Assembly (NCBI RefSeq): GCF_032884065.1
Contig: NC_088864.1
Location: 18,294,409 to 18,358,408, forward strand
Direction: 5' to 3'
DNA from: Artemia franciscana
Taxonomy: Eukaryota > Arthropoda > Branchiopoda > Anostraca > Artemiidae
Length of the DNA stretch: 64,000 nucleotides
A program made the position numbers and the translations under genes. This document shows, in pieces, positions 30,003 through 42,910 of the stretch. A model generated the notes under the pieces. The model was not told the DNA's origin, did no database searches, and worked only from the letters and a program-made list of their open reading frames with translations. The first letter of the stretch is position 1, and every line of letters starts with the position of its first letter.

Positions 30003-31711
30003 TCAAACAGTTTGTGGTAACGAACTGTAGTAAGGAGCAACCCGGCTCAATAGAAACCAAAACTCTAAAAAATGGAATATTGATACCAATAGCTACATCA
30101 AAAGAATCGCATTTTAATGCTGATTTTAAATATATAAGTTTCATCAAGTTTAGTCTTACGCACCAAAAGTTACGAGCCTGAGAAGATTTGTGTGATTTTA
30201 GAAAATAGGGGGAAACACCCCCTAAAAGTCATAGAATCTTAACGAAAATTACACCATCAGATTCAGCGTATCAGAGAACCCTACTGTAAAAGTTTCAAGC
30301 TCCTATCTACAAAAATGTGGAATTTTGTATTTTTGGCCAGAAGGCAGATCACGGATGCGTGTTTATTTGTTTTTTTTGTTTTGTTTTTTTTTCCCAGGGA
30401 TGATCGTATCGACCCAGTTGTCCTAGAATGTTGCGAGAGGGCTCATTCTAACGGAAATGAAAAGTTCTAGTGCCCTTTTTATGTGACCAAAAAAATTGGA
30501 GGGCACCTAGGCCCACTCCCACGCTCAATATTTTCCCAAAGTCAACGGATCAAAATTCTGAGATAGCCATTTTATTCAGCATAGTCGAAAAACCTTAACT
30601 GTGTCTTTGGGGACGACTTACTCCTCCACAGTCCCCGTGGGAGGGGCTACAATTTACAAACTTTGACCAGTGCTTACATATAGTAATGGTTATTGGGAAG
30701 TGTACAGGTGTTTTAAGGAGGATTTTTGGTTGGAGGGAGGGGTTGAAAAGAGGGGGATATACTGGGGGAACTTTCCATCGAGGAATTTGTCATGGGGGAG
30801 TAAAATTTCCATGAAGGGAGCGCAGGATTTACTAGCATTATTTAAAAAAAAAAAAACAATGAAAAAATAAATATGAAAAAGGTTTTTTCAGCTGGAAGTA
30901 AGGAGCAGCATTAAAACTTAAAACGAACAGAAATTATTACCCATATGAGGGGCTCACCTCCTCCTAATACCTCGCTCTTTACGCTAAAGTATTTTTAGTA
31001 ATGTCAACTATTTATTCTACGGCTTTGGTGATTCAGGGGTCATTCTTAATGAATTGGGCCAAAATTTAAGATTTAGTGTAAAGAGAGAGGTACTGACGAG
31101 AAGCGAACCCTATCATATGTGTAATAAAAACATGAGAATAAAAAATTCTTTACGTAAGCTAGTTTATAAGTTACGTATATCTTTTACTAATAAAAGATTC
31201 GTAAAAAATTAAAAGTTCTAGTTGCCTTTTTTATTAACCAAAAAATTGGAGGGCAACTAGGCTTCCTCCCCCGCTCTTTTTTCTCAAAATCATTCGATCA
31301 AAATTATGAGAAAGCCATTTAGCCCCCCCCCAAAAAAGTGAAAATTTCGTTATAATTATTTCTCTGCGGAGAGCCAAAATCAAAACATGTATTGATTCAA
31401 AAACGTTCAGAAATTAAATAAAAAACAGGTTTTTCAACTGAAAGTAAGGAGCTACACTAAAACTTAAAACGAACAGAAATTACTTCGTATATGAAAGGGG
31501 CTGCTTCCTCATCAACGCCGCGCTCTTTACGCTAAAGTTTTTTACTGTTTTAAAAAGAAGAGTTGAGAGAAAGAGTCAAACTCTAGCGTAAAGAGCGGGC
31601 TGCTGATGAGGAAGCAGCCCCTTTCATATACGAAGTAATTTCTGTTCGTTTTAAGTTTTAATGTCGCTCCTTACTTTCAGTTGAAAAAACTTGTTTTTTT
31701 TTTTATTTAAT
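30003..31711 (+). mobile_element. Family U copy, complete
   Basis: It starts TCAAACAGTTTGTGGTAACG + AACTG, a hairpin with 8-bp arms, followed by TAGTAAGGAGCAACCCGGCT. Shared landmarks follow (GGGGGAAACACCCCCT, TTGGAGGGCACCTAGG, GGTTATTGGGAAGTG), then an inner hairpin around ACCTCGCTCTTTACGCTAAA (30,970-31,105), and a 300-bp terminal hairpin (31,412-31,711). There is no ORF, no poly(A) and no clear target duplication. The family is not recognised by me. A non-autonomous DNA element is the best description. Confidence 0.8.
31412..31711. repeat. Terminal hairpin of U element
   Basis: Arms of about 130 bp: ATTAAATAAAAAACAGG...AAGTAAGGAGC...GAACAGAAATTACTTCGTAT and its reverse complement, closing around TTTTTACTGTTTTAAAAAGAAG. 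Confidence 0.85.
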
Positions 31712-31899
31712 GTTACCAAGAACTATACGATGTAACTAAAATATTGTTAAATTGGACTGGAGATTTTGTGAAGTAAGTTTGTTTCTCCTTTTTATAGCTC
31801 AGGGGCATGAATTCACTAATTGACGATGCAAAAAATAAAGCGAATGTCAATTTAATTTAATGTAGAAAAATGACACAAGAACAATTTTCCGGTCCGAAT

Positions 31900-32935
31900 T
31901 AGGGTATGAGGGATTTTAAAACAGAGTAAGGTCCCAGGTTCTGTTAGTATGGTGACGGATTTTATTTTAATATGGTGGTTTTGAATCTACACATAAATTT
32001 ACTGAAGATAATGAATATTATTTCTGAAAACGAGACGTACCTAGCTATTTTAAGAAAGCTTTAATAAGAATTAAGAAAGGTTAAAAGAGTCAGTGTATTA
32101 ATTATAGAGGCATTAGGTTGATTTCTGTATAAAACAAAAACTACTTAGTATGATGTAGATAAAGTTTTAAGAGAAGAACAGCGTGGTCTTAGGAAGGGGA
32201 AAGGATAGCTCGAATAAACTGTCACTCTTAGATTAATAATGATAAGACCTGAGACCCATTAAGTCCTCACTTTCAAGGATTATGAGCAAGTGTTCGATTC
32301 AGTCCATAGAAGAGCTTTAGTGAATGTCATAGACTTGTAAAAAATGCCAGATAAATACATTAAAACGATTAGTGCTATATGTGAGAATGGCATTGCTGCG
32401 GTTAAGGTAGGAAGTGAGGTTAGTAGCTGGTTTTGTATTGAATCAGGAGTCAATCAGGGTTACGTTTCATCCCCACTTAGATGGATCATTTTGATAGACA
32501 CTGTCCCAAGAAGCACAGCAGCGACAACTGGAGAGTTATCACAAATTATCTGACTTGAATGATTAATAATTTCTGTCTATGCCGATTGCTTTGGGTACCC
32601 GACTGACTTACCGTATTTTAAACAGTGGGCTGTACGAAAAGTTTGGTTCAATCCTGCTTTCTAGGGCTCTAATGAAAGAAAGGTTGAGATGGCTAGGGCA
32701 CGTTCTATGGATGAAGGATGATCGATTGCTAGCCGTCTAGGGCTAAATTGGAAACAGGTCGTCCGTGGCTGGTGTAGGAGGATGTCGTAAAGAAATATTT
32801 AAGGGAAATGGAAACTTTTTGGGAGGGTGTATAGAAGGAGGCTTTGAATAGATTGGAATGGAGACGGACCGTGCGTAGTTGTGTTGGCCTAAGGTGGTTC
32901 GGTGCTTCGGTGAGTTGTTAATAGTAGCAGTAGCA
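31900..32935 (+). pseudogene. Decayed LINE fragment (RT and C-terminus)
   Basis: RT blocks are readable in pieces: NYRGIRLISV, LREEQRGLRKG, FKDYEQVFDSVHRRALVNVI, KYIKTISAICENGIAAVKVG and GVNQGYVSSPL. After a gap lacking the YADD box come RLRWLGHVLWMKDDRLLAV and a tryptophan-rich tail. These are features of RTE-type or related LINEs. The catalytic segment is deleted and stops are frequent. Confidence 0.75.
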
Positions 32936-35082
32936 TCTGATTACTGTGACATACGGGCTCACATTTAACAGTTTAGAATGGAATCTAGAATAACAATCCT
33001 TGTTTGTACTATTTGCATCTATCCATGTATCTATTCCTTATTTGTACTTTCATCAGGACCAAGATATATTAGATATAAAGATAAACACTTCTTTATATTT
33101 ATTTTAAATGTTTTGGTTGTGAAAAGTTTACCGAAGTAAATCCAGTGTCGTCAGTTCATAAATTTAGGAGGGGGGTAGTACATAATTTTTTAAATCTATT
33201 AGGGATCCTCTTCAATTTTTCAATGAAAATTCCAGAACAAACATTAGAAATAAAAATATCAGCTAGTCATTTCAAAAATTCTAAGGGGGATCAAATCCCC
33301 TCCCCAAATTGGCACCACTGAGAACATCTTTGTTGAACTTACACTTATTTGTCAGGGAATTTTCACAGTAGGATTACAATAGCACCATTTGAGGGATAGG
33401 AATGCTATTTTGGAAGTCTCTTTTGAAATTGTGATATTGAAATTCCCTGAAATTTGTCATGTAAGCATGTGCTGAATGAAGTTCCTAATCAACTTTTTCC
33501 TCCGAAGACTTCCTAAGAAGAAAATTGAAACTTTCTGCAGAAGTTTCTAATTAAAACAGACGAATCATTATTTACCAGCTAAAGCAGATTCATAATATTT
33601 TTTTCTTAAACGAGCTCAGAACATTTTTAAGTAAATATTCTTTGTTATGAATGTGCTGAATATTTTAGTTTTTACTTTATTCGGTACTCCTATATTTTTT
33701 ATACTTTTTAATTTAAAATTCATGCTACGATCCGTTATAAAGCCATCAGTGCGTTCAAATATACGTGTTAAAATAAAATACACGTCCAGTCGTGTAGTGT
33801 CAATTTCTAATACAGTTTTCACGTCTCTTCAAATCATGGCCATAGTGGAAATAGAGGGGGGATGAGGATATAAAATACCCCTTTTAAATTTTCTGCCTCC
33901 CTCCGGATTTAAGAAAAAAATATTTTTTATGGGAAAGGGATTGTAATTGAAAAATACCTTGTTTCAATTTTTTCAGTTTATTTTTTCAACAAATTAAATT
34001 ATAACAAAACTGAAAGAAATACTTCCAGGGTTTAAAAAGTAAATTATAGTCTTCCCCCTAACTCGTTGTGAGTTGACCCCTCTGTTAGTTGGCTCATTCG
34101 GTGACAGTGCAGTTAGCAAAAAGCAATATACGTTAATAACTCAACACATGGAACAGACTGAAGTCTTACTAGGCAATCAAATTACAAAGAAAAAAAGTTT
34201 TTTTCTCAAAGGAAAGTGAAGGAAAAAATGCTAAAACTAAAATCAATTGCAAATTACCGCACGTTAATAGGGTAATTACCGTGCCCTAAGAAAACAACCC
34301 TTTATGCTCAGATTGAAGCAGAAGTTAAGCTTTAGCACAAAGAGGACGGAAAGGTGGTGGTAGCCACCCAAATATATGGATTAATTTTTGTTCAAATTAA
34401 ATGTTAACGTTGCTCCTTAGTTTTGTTTCAATCACATATATTGTACTTAATTTTTCACTTTTAATACCACTTTCAGGATATTTTAAAATATGAAAAAAGT
34501 TGCAACCTAGCTCAACCCTGACGTATTGTTTTAAAGGTTAAATTTTCTATTAAAAATACAAATTAAAAAAGGTGTATGCTTAGAATTTTCTTTTCAAATA
34601 CCAACAACAATTTACATGGTTGCAATGTGTAAGTTTGAAGGAACATTCAATTGAAAACTACTACTCCTGGGGGATACTCTCCCCCCACCGATACACCATT
34701 GTGAAAATAAATATATCATTGTTATCGTTTATTTTACAATAAAAATATTCATCCGTTAAAGGGGAGCTATCAAACCCTCATCCTTTATATGGTAAGCAGT
34801 TTTCTAATAAACTCTTCTAAAAAAGAAAAATCGATGAGGGGCAAATAAACCCCTAATCTCCCCTACTTAGGGGCAAATCTACCCCCCTAATTAGCCGAAA
34901 AATCTTTGCCGGCTAAGCCGCAACTTTCATAGAATGAACTATTTCAGCGTAATACATATCTAATTCCAACGAATGAAACTTATGAGACTGGGACAGGAGG
35001 TGAAAAGGAATTCTGATTCTGATGAGAGTATCATCTAATACCCACTGATATTTCACAGTCTATCCTAGAAGTTTACGTCTGT

Positions 35083-35130
<48 letters not shown>

Positions 35131-35163
35131 CATGAATAATATGGGGATTTTACTTGAAGTTAA
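32936..35163. other. Unassigned DNA with a diverged U fragment and a poly(T)
   Basis: No gene is supported. Around 34,300-34,430 a diverged half of the U terminal hairpin can be seen (AAGCTTTAGCACAAAGAGGA ... AACGTTGCTCCTTAGTTTTG). A run of 44 T lies at 35,085-35,128. The stretch 33,616-33,865 is open on both strands for about 70 codons without recognisable content. Confidence 0.5.
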
Positions 35164-36490
35164 TCAAACAGTTCGTGGTAACGAACTGTAGTAAGGAGTG
35201 ACCCGGCTCAATAGAAACCAAAACTCTAAAAAAATGGAATTTTGATACCAATAGCTACATCAAAAGAATCGCATTTTAATGCTGATTTTAAATATATAAG
35301 TTTCATCAAGTTTAGTCTTACGCACCAAACGTTACGAGCCTGAGAAAATTTGTGTTATTTTAGAAAATAGGGGGAAACACCCCCTAAAAGTCATAAAATC
35401 TTAACGAAAATTACACCATCAGATTCAGCGTATCAGAGAACCCTACTGTAGAAGTTTCAAGCTCCTATCTATAAAAATGTGGAATTTTGTATTTTTTGCC
35501 AGAAGGCCGATCACGGATGCGTGTTTATTTGTTTGTTTATTTTTTTTTTTTCTTTTTTCTTTTTCCCAGGGGTGATCGTATCGACCCAGTTGTCCTAGAA
35601 TGTCGCAAGAGGGCTCATTCTAACGGAAATGAAAAAAGTTCTAGTGCTCTTTTTAAGTGACCAAAAAAATTGGAGGGCACCTAGGCCCCCTCCCAAGCTA
35701 ATTATTTTCCCAAAGTCAATGGATCAAAATTCTGAGATAGCCATTTTATTCAGCGTAGTCGAAAAACCTTATAGCTATGTCTTTGGGGACGACTTACTCC
35801 TCCACAGTCCCCATGGGAGGGGTTACAAGTTACAAACTTCGACCAGTGCTTGCATATAGTAATGGTTATTGGGAAGTGTTTTCAGGAGGATTTTTTGGTT
35901 GGGGGGAGGGGTTGAAAAGAGGGGGATATACTGGGGGAACTTTCCATCGAGGAATTTGTCATGGGGGAAGAAAATTTCCACGAAGGGAGAGCAGGATTTA
36001 CTAGCATTATTTAAAAAAAACAATGAAAAAGTAAATATGAAAAAGTTTTTTTTTCAGCTGGAAGTAAGGAGCAGCATTAAAACTTAAAACAAACAGAAAT
36101 TATTACCCATATGAGGGGCTCACCTCCTCCCAATACCTCGCTCTTTACGCTAAAGTATTTTTAGTAATGTCACCTATTTATTCTACGGCTTTTGTGATTC
36201 AGGGGTCATTCTTAATGAATTGGGCCAAAATTTAAGATTTAGTGTAAAGAGAGAGGTACTGACGAGGGGGCGAACTTTCTCATATGTGTAATAAAAACAT
36301 GGGAATAAAAAATTCTTTACGTAAGCTAGTTTATAAGCTACGTATATCTTTTACTAATAAAAAGATTCGTAAAAATTAAAAGTTCTAGTTGCCTTTTTTA
36401 TTAACCAAAAAATTGGAGGGCAACTACGCTTCCTCCCCCGCTCTTTTTTCTCAAAATCGTTCGATCAAAATTATGAGAAAGCCATTTAGC

Positions 36491-36531
<41 letters not shown>

Positions 36532-36900
36532 CAAATTTCGTTTAAATTATTTTTCTGCGGAGAGCCAAAATAAAAACATGCATTGATTCAAAAATGTTCA
36601 GAAATTAAATAAAAAACAAGTTTTTTCAACTGAAAGTAAGGAGCGACATTAAAACTTAAAACGAACAGAAATTACTTCGTATATGAAAGGGGCTGCATCC
36701 TCATAAACGCCCCGCTCTTTACGCTAAAGTTCTTTACTGTTTTAAAAAGAAGAGTTGAGAGAAAGAGTCAAACTTTAGCGTAAAGAGCGGGGCGTTTATG
36801 AGGATGCAGCTCCTTTCATATACGAAGTAATTTCTGTTCGTTTTAAGTTTGAATGTCACTCCTTACTTTCAGTTGAAAAAACTTGTTTTTTTATTTAATT
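35164..36900 (+). mobile_element. Family U copy, complete
   Basis: The 5' hairpin CAGTTCGTGGTAACGAACTG is perfect. Landmarks and order are as in 30,003-31,711, with the inner hairpin at about 36,130-36,265 and the terminal hairpin at 36,604-36,900. A 38-A run (36,492-36,529) sits where other copies have CCCCCAAAAAAGTG. The terminal hairpin arms pair almost perfectly through GCTGCATCCTCATAAACGCC. The short open frames inside are not conserved in a coding way. Confidence 0.85.
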
Positions 36901-39393
36901 TAATAAAAAGATATAACAGCACAACCCAATAATAAACCGAGCAAAACATAGTGGTTTTCCCAGTCATAAGACTTTGATCATCCAAGTAAGAAAACGGTCA
37001 ATAAGTATTGATCTTGTTGATCTTTTAATAGATCACAACAAATTTATTCAATTTGCTTCTCAAATAAAGACATTTTCTATTTCAGAAAGAGTCTAACCAG
37101 CTTTTCCACACATATTTCTAAGCAGTAGAGGTTCCCTCGTCATTTATCACAGTAAAAAAAACGAATCACTCCCGAACTGCCTCCATTGTTTCTATGTACA
37201 CGAGAAAGCTTAAAAGACTATCATTTACATAATATTCTGACCCCTAACCCCATAAAAAATATTTTCTTTTGCAATATACTGTTCTTTAGGTAGAAACCTC
37301 CTTAATGGTCTTAGAGAAATCTGGCGTGAAACAAGACGAGTCCTTTCGTCTAACAATTCGATTATTCCGACGGATTTTGCTTTGTATGGGTCTCCAGAGT
37401 AGATTAGTGGCGATCCAGGAGGAAATCTGATTTTGTTTACACAAAACATCTTTGATTACTTGGAAAAGTATAAATGATCATTGTCCGTGTTGATGATAGT
37501 TACAATAAACACGGCGGAAAGAAATTTTTACAAATATAGAAATAAAAGGAAGTGGATAAGCTGAATAAATGAAATTTGAAAAAAGCATAAGTTAAATAAA
37601 TAATCAAGTTAATCAAGAAGTTAAATGAATAACAAACAACAAGTTGGCTACCTTTATGAGAAAGTGGGACTATCACCTTCTTAAACACTCCAAGATTGGA
37701 GCATCATACCTAAATTTTAAAACTTCAAATAAATCGGAGACACAATAATTGTTGGCCCCCATCTTTGGCCGAAAGCCTGATGTCCCCATAAAAAAAAAGT
37801 AGCTTTAAAAATTCACATTGTAGTTTCCTTGAACAGTCATCTTTTCCAAACACTCTGAAAGTTTCAACTCAATTCCTTTAAGCTGTTCTCCATATGTTTA
37901 AAATTTGCTGTAATTTAAACTTGACGGACACACCGTCTTTTGACTTTCTATTATTTCTCCCCTCCAGATTGAAATTCCAGGTCAACTTTGTCCTCCAACC
38001 ATCCCTGAGAGTTTCATTTTCACTCCTGAAGCTGTCCCTGATTCATTGCAGAAATGCTGTTTTGGTAATGTCTACACAATCAGTGTCTCCCGATTTAGGT
38101 CTTACTCCTCCTGCCCTCGAGAAAAGTTGAGGTCTACTTGATACCCCAAAAGCACTGGAAATGGCAACTCATCAACCAAACCATTCCTGAGATGTTGTAG
38201 ATAAAATTTTGAAAACCCGGGCGCACATAACGTCATTTGATTTAACAGGTCTGCCTTATGTGTCAAAAGCGTAACTGTGGGATATTTTGAAAGATATTAG
38301 CCGAATGAAATGTCACAAGGTTTCCAAGTTGATCGGAAAATCAGACTAAACATTCCTACCTTTCTTAATATTACAAAAAAAAGAAAAAAAGTAAATGGTC
38401 AGAAATCTAAATTTGACCAAGGAGTAATTTATTTGATTTATGGCTGTTTCTCCAGGGTTTGTGTGGGCAATATTGACCCTGGAAGCACATATAAAAGGCC
38501 TTTCGACTATTTTGAACGAATTACAATCTCAAAATTGTGGTCCGATACCACTGGGGCTTTGAGGTGCCCCAAGGCAAAAAAACATAGAAAGGCTGGCGGG
38601 CAGCCTCCAATTTTTGGTCTTTAAAGACCAAAAAAGGTCCTGAAAGACTATTAATAATGTCGATGTCCATCAAAAGAGCCTACTCAAAAGTTTTTATTAT
38701 TACCACTTCCCTGAAAAGTGGTCGGAGAGAAAAAGAAAACATATGAGAGGCACGTGGCTTTCTAGTAAGCTGACACTAGAATGTTGCGTTTGAATTTTGG
38801 ATCGGTCATCGTTTGGTATATTTACATTTTAATAACTTTGATAGTAAAATTCACAGTCTATCTACTTCAGCAATATTTAAGACCAAAATAGGTAAAATTC
38901 TTGGGTAATTTCTTGTCGCCCAATTCTCTCGAAAATACATTAATAACAATTTTTCAGCAACACCGCACTAAGGTTCTTATAAACTAAGTATAAAGGATAT
39001 CACGGAAACTTGCATGGAAGTAACCTATTTGGGCAGTATCTCAGAAAGGCGCGCATACTAAATTCTTTCAAAAGACGGATACTAACATGGTCCTTCCCTT
39101 AGTAGGGATAAGCCTGTAGAGGCAAAAACAAATACTCTATGGGATTTAGCTGTAATAGCGTGTTTTAGCTGTGTACTTTATTCTTCTTGAATCAAAATTG
39201 ATTACTATGAATAGTTTTGATGATATTTAATTTAGGATGACTCTCATTAAATCAAGAAAGTACTGTGTCAGTTTGTGCCTTGTCCTTTTCTTTATATGTC
39301 ATTGCGACAGCAGCACTAACAGGTAACTGGTCAATTTTTCACTTTTGGACTATTCGCTTTTGGACTATAATTAATCAGTGATTGGTTTGTCTT
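36901..39393. other. Unassigned DNA, possible repeat at 37.7-38.6 kb
   Basis: There are no transposon landmarks. The region 37,720-38,640 reads like degraded repeat sequence with oligopyrimidine segments (CTTTGGCCGAAAGCC, CCCCAAGGC). The short frames at 37,894-38,130 and 38,310-38,624 show no domain. Confidence 0.45.
37225..37449 (-). CDS. Possible short coding fragment, unknown
   Basis: A 74-codon minus frame reads NKIRFPPGSPLIYSGDPYKA, KSVGIIELLDERTRLVSRQI and SLRPLRRFLPKEQYIAKENI. Its composition is balanced (charged residues, prolines, glycines), unlike the repeat-derived frames around it, and it lies outside any identified element. I recognise no family. The flanks give no convincing GT/AG splice sites. 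It could be a decayed host exon, a fragment of an unidentified transposon, or chance. Confidence 0.2.
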   Translation of the reverse strand: MFCVNKIRFPPGSPLIYSGDPYKAKSVGIIELLDERTRLVSRQISLRPLRRFLPKEQYIAKENIFYGVRGQNIM

Positions 39394-39475
39394 TTCAAAC
39401 ACCTCGTGGTGACAAACTGCAAATTAAGAGCGACTCGCGCTAATGGCAGACACACTAGAAAGGAATTTTTTTTAT
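39394..39475 (+). mobile_element. Diverged U 5' end
   Basis: The sequence TTCAAACACCTCGTGGTGAC + AAACTGCAAATTAAGAGCG aligns to the U start (TCAAACAGTTCGTGGTAACG + AACTGTAGTAAGGAGCG). Only about 80 bp remain, directly before the short minus copy. Confidence 0.55.
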
Positions 39476-39479
39476 AAGA

Positions 39480-39910
39480 ATTAAATAAAAAACTAGTTTT
39501 TTTTAACTGAAAGTAAGGAGCGACATTAAAACTTAATACGAACAGAAATTACTTCGTAACTCAAAGGGGCTGTTACATTCTCAACGTCCAACTCTTTACA
39601 CTAAAGTTTGACTCTTTCTTTCAACTCTACTTTTTAAAACAGTAAGAAACTTTAACGTAAAGATTGGGGTGTTGATACTATGACTTATACGGGGTGTTTC
39701 CTCATATTTTCTAAAATAAGGCAAATTTTCTCAGGCTCGTAACTTTTGATGGATAAGACTAAACTTGATGAGACTTATATATTTAAAATCAGTATTAAAA
39801 ATGCAATTCTTTTGATGTAACTATTGGTATCAAAATTCTGTTTTTTAGAGTTTCGGTTACTAGTGAGGCGGGTCGCTCCTTACTACAGTTCGTTACCATG
39901 AACTATTTGA
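39480..39910 (-). mobile_element. Short internally deleted U copy, about 430 bp
   Basis: The 3' hairpin start (AATTAAATAAAAAACTAG...) lies at 39,480, and the 5' end (TCAAATAGTTCATGGTAACG on minus) at 39,910. The middle 1.3 kb is missing: the sequence passes from half of the terminal hairpin to GGGGTGTTTCCTCATATTTT and the 5' part. Both outer ends are preserved, as in a MITE-like deletion derivative. Confidence 0.8.
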
Positions 39911-41110
39911 CAACATATTATGTCTAATGATATGGGTTTCTTATGGTTATTACAAAAATTTAGTATTCATTAAATTTCAAATTACCTTTGAAAAGGTGAG
40001 CAAATTTTTTAATCCTGGAAAAGAGGGGAAACATTTCCAAAAAATTGACGTTTATGAAATACACCGTCAAACCTAGCATTTCAAAGAACTTGATTACAGG
40101 GGATTAAAACCCATTAAAAAAACAACAAAAAATTAAACCTTGGATTTTTGCTGGTAGGGGTTTAAAACTTCTGTAAAAGGCTTCTTCGGGTACATATAGA
40201 GGTAATGAAGAACGGAATCCACTCCTAAACTTGACCGAAAAAAAAGAGTGAACGAAAAACCGGAAAAATGAATCTAAAATTATGAGAGTAAAAATTTATG
40301 TATGTTGGAGAGATTAGATATTTAACACTGAAAATGCTAGTATTCAAAACTCTCACACTCGCTACCCTGTAAGGACCATTTATGCTTTTTGGAGGAAATA
40401 CACTATCATTTGTTTTCAGTATAACATCAGAAAAACCTGATTGCTATATGTAGAAAATCTTGTCATTAACGAAAATATTTCTTCTTTTCACTGACTTAAA
40501 ATTTTATATAAGGGAACCAGTGAAATAATTCGATTTTTAGAATATGGGCTATTCTGGAGTTTAAATTTCAATTAAAAAAAATGTCAAACCATGGACCATA
40601 ATTTTAAGATTAATGAAACATAAGCATTAGTGTCGCAGGACGTGCGTAGCCTAAGTGCTAATGCTCAGGTGTTCTAGAAATTCCACTTTTGTGTGATCTT
40701 TTCTGCTGAGGATGATAAGATATGGAAAGCTATACTACTTTAACTTATAATCTTCTACATATTGCATATCCTCTTTCTTAGTCAGATTTAAGTCCAGTTC
40801 AAATGTATGCATCGAGACTCAACCTAACACACGCAAAGTCTGTTAATTTTTATCCGTTGGTGTTAAAATAATGTAATATGTGCCAGAGCTTACTTAATGC
40901 TATGGATTTTCCCTGACTGGTCCAAGACACCAGTGATAATATCAAATATATAGGTAGAAAGAACGTGTTGAGGGAAAGAAGGGGAAGAGGGGGTTTGACC
41001 CTCCCCCCACAGTGACAATTAAAAGAGTCTAACGAGACCTCTTCTAAAAATATAAACATTACTTCCTGAAAACTAATTTCGGTATTTTAGACTGAAATAA
41101 AAAAGGGTCA
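39911..41110. other. Unassigned DNA
   Basis: A/T-rich sequence without gene signals. Around 40,130-40,200 there is weak similarity to the U interior (TTTGCTGGTAGGGG). Nothing else is recognised. Confidence 0.5.
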
Positions 41111-42842
41111 TCAAACAGTTCGTGGTAACGAACTGTAGTAAGGAGCGACCCGGCTCAATAGTAACCAAAACTCTAAAAAATTGAATTTTGATACCAATAG
41201 CTACGTCAAAAGAATCGCATTTTAATGCTGATTTTAAATATATAAGTTTCATCAAGTTTAGTCTCACCCATCAAAAGTTACGAGCCTGAGAAAATTTGCC
41301 TTATTTCAGAAAATAGGGGGAAACACCCCCTAAAAGTCATAAAATCTTAACGAAAATCACAACATCAGATTCAGCGTATCAGAGAACCCTATATTAGAAG
41401 TTTCAAGCTCTTATCTACAAAATTGTGGAATTTTGTATTTTTTCGCCAGAAGGCAGATCACGGATGCGTGTTTATTTGTTTTTTTTTTTCCAGGGGTGAT
41501 CGTATTGACCCAGTGGTCCTAGAATATTGCTAGAGGGCTCATTCTAATGGAAATGAAAAGTTCTAGTGCCCTTTTTAAGTGACCAAAAAAATGGAGGGGA
41601 CCTAGGCCCCCTCCCACGCTAACTGTTTTCCCAAAGTCTACGGATCAAAATTCTGAGATAGCCATTTTATTCAGCGTAGTCGAAAAACCATAATAACTAT
41701 GTCTTTGGGAATGACGTACTGTGGGGGACTGTGGGGGAGGGGCTGCAAGTTACAAACTTCGACCAGTGTTTACATATAATAATGGTTATTGGGAACTTTA
41801 CAGACATTTTCAGGGGATTTTTTTTTGGTTTTGGGGATGGGGTTGAGGGGAGGGGGCTATGTGGAACGATCTTTCCTTGGAGAGATATGTCATGGGGGAA
41901 CAGAATTTCAATGAAAAGGGCAAAGGATTTTCTAAAATTACTATAAAAAAACGATGAAAAAATAAACATGGAAAAGTTTTTTTCAATTGAAAGTAAGGAG
42001 GAGCATTGAAACTTAAAACGAAGAGAGATTATTACGCATATGAGGGGTTCTAAAAATACTTTACAATAAAGGGTAGGTTTTTAGGAGGAGATAAATACCT
42101 CGCTTGTTATGCTATAGTATTTTTAGTAATTCCGACAATCTATTCTACGGCCTTTCTGATTCAGGGGTCATTCTTAAAGAATTGGGACAAAACTTACGAT
42201 TTAGTGTAAAGAGCGAGGTATTAACGAGGGTAAAAACCCCCTCATATACATAATAAAATTTAAGAATATAAAAGTTTGTTACGTAAGTTAATTCTTAAGT
42301 TACGTATATTTCTTACTAATAAAAACATTCGTTAAAAAATAAAATTTATAGTTGCCTTTTTATGTAACCGAAAAATTGCAGGGCAACTAGGCCTCCTTCC
42401 CCACCCTTTATTTCTCAAAATCGTCTGATCAAAACTAAGAGAAAGTCATTTAGCGAAAAAGGAATTAATATACAAATTTCATTTTAATAATTTATGTGTG
42501 GAGAGCCAAAATCAAATATACATTAATTCAAAAACGTTCAAAAATTACATAAAAAAATTAGTTTTTTTTAACTGAAAGTAAGGAGCGACATTAAAACTTA
42601 AAACGAACAGAAATTACTCCGTATATGAAATGGGTTGTCCCCTCCGCGATCCCTCGCTATTTACGCTAAAGTTTGACTCTTTGCCACAATTCTGCTTTTT
42701 AAAACAATTAAAAGCTTCAGCGAAATGAGCGAGGGATTGTGGGGGGGACTACCCATTTCATATACGGAGTAATTTCTGTTCGTTTTAAGTTTTAATGTCG
42801 CTCCTTACTTTCAGTTAAAAAAATTAGTTTTTTATATGTAAT
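41111..42842 (+). mobile_element. Family U copy, complete
   Basis: It starts TCAAACAGTTCGTGGTAACG at 41,111 and ends with the terminal hairpin (about 42,545-42,842). The hairpin interior here reads GGTTGTCCCCTCCGCGATCC, different from the copies at 31.5 and 36.7 kb, but pairs with GGATTGTGGGGGGGACTACC on the other arm. Landmarks GGGGGAAACACCCCC and GGTTATTGGGAA are present. Non-coding. Confidence 0.85.
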
Positions 42843-42910
42843 TGTGTACATAGACACAACGTCAAAGCTACTGATAATTGTATTTTCTGAAATATTTACG
42901 TTTTCGAGCT

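Noticed and set aside
33616-33865. Opposing ~70-codon frames as a gene
   Set aside because: No domain, no context, and equal openness on both strands in A/T-rich DNA.
35085-35128. 44-T run as a reverse-oriented LINE or SINE poly(A) tail
   Set aside because: No retroelement sequence adjoins it on either side. It borders a U copy by 35 bp only.
35629-36087. Several 65-76 codon frames inside U copies (also 41,697-41,969 and 43,384-43,584)
   Set aside because: Frames are not kept in the same position across copies and overlap on opposite strands, so the family is non-coding.
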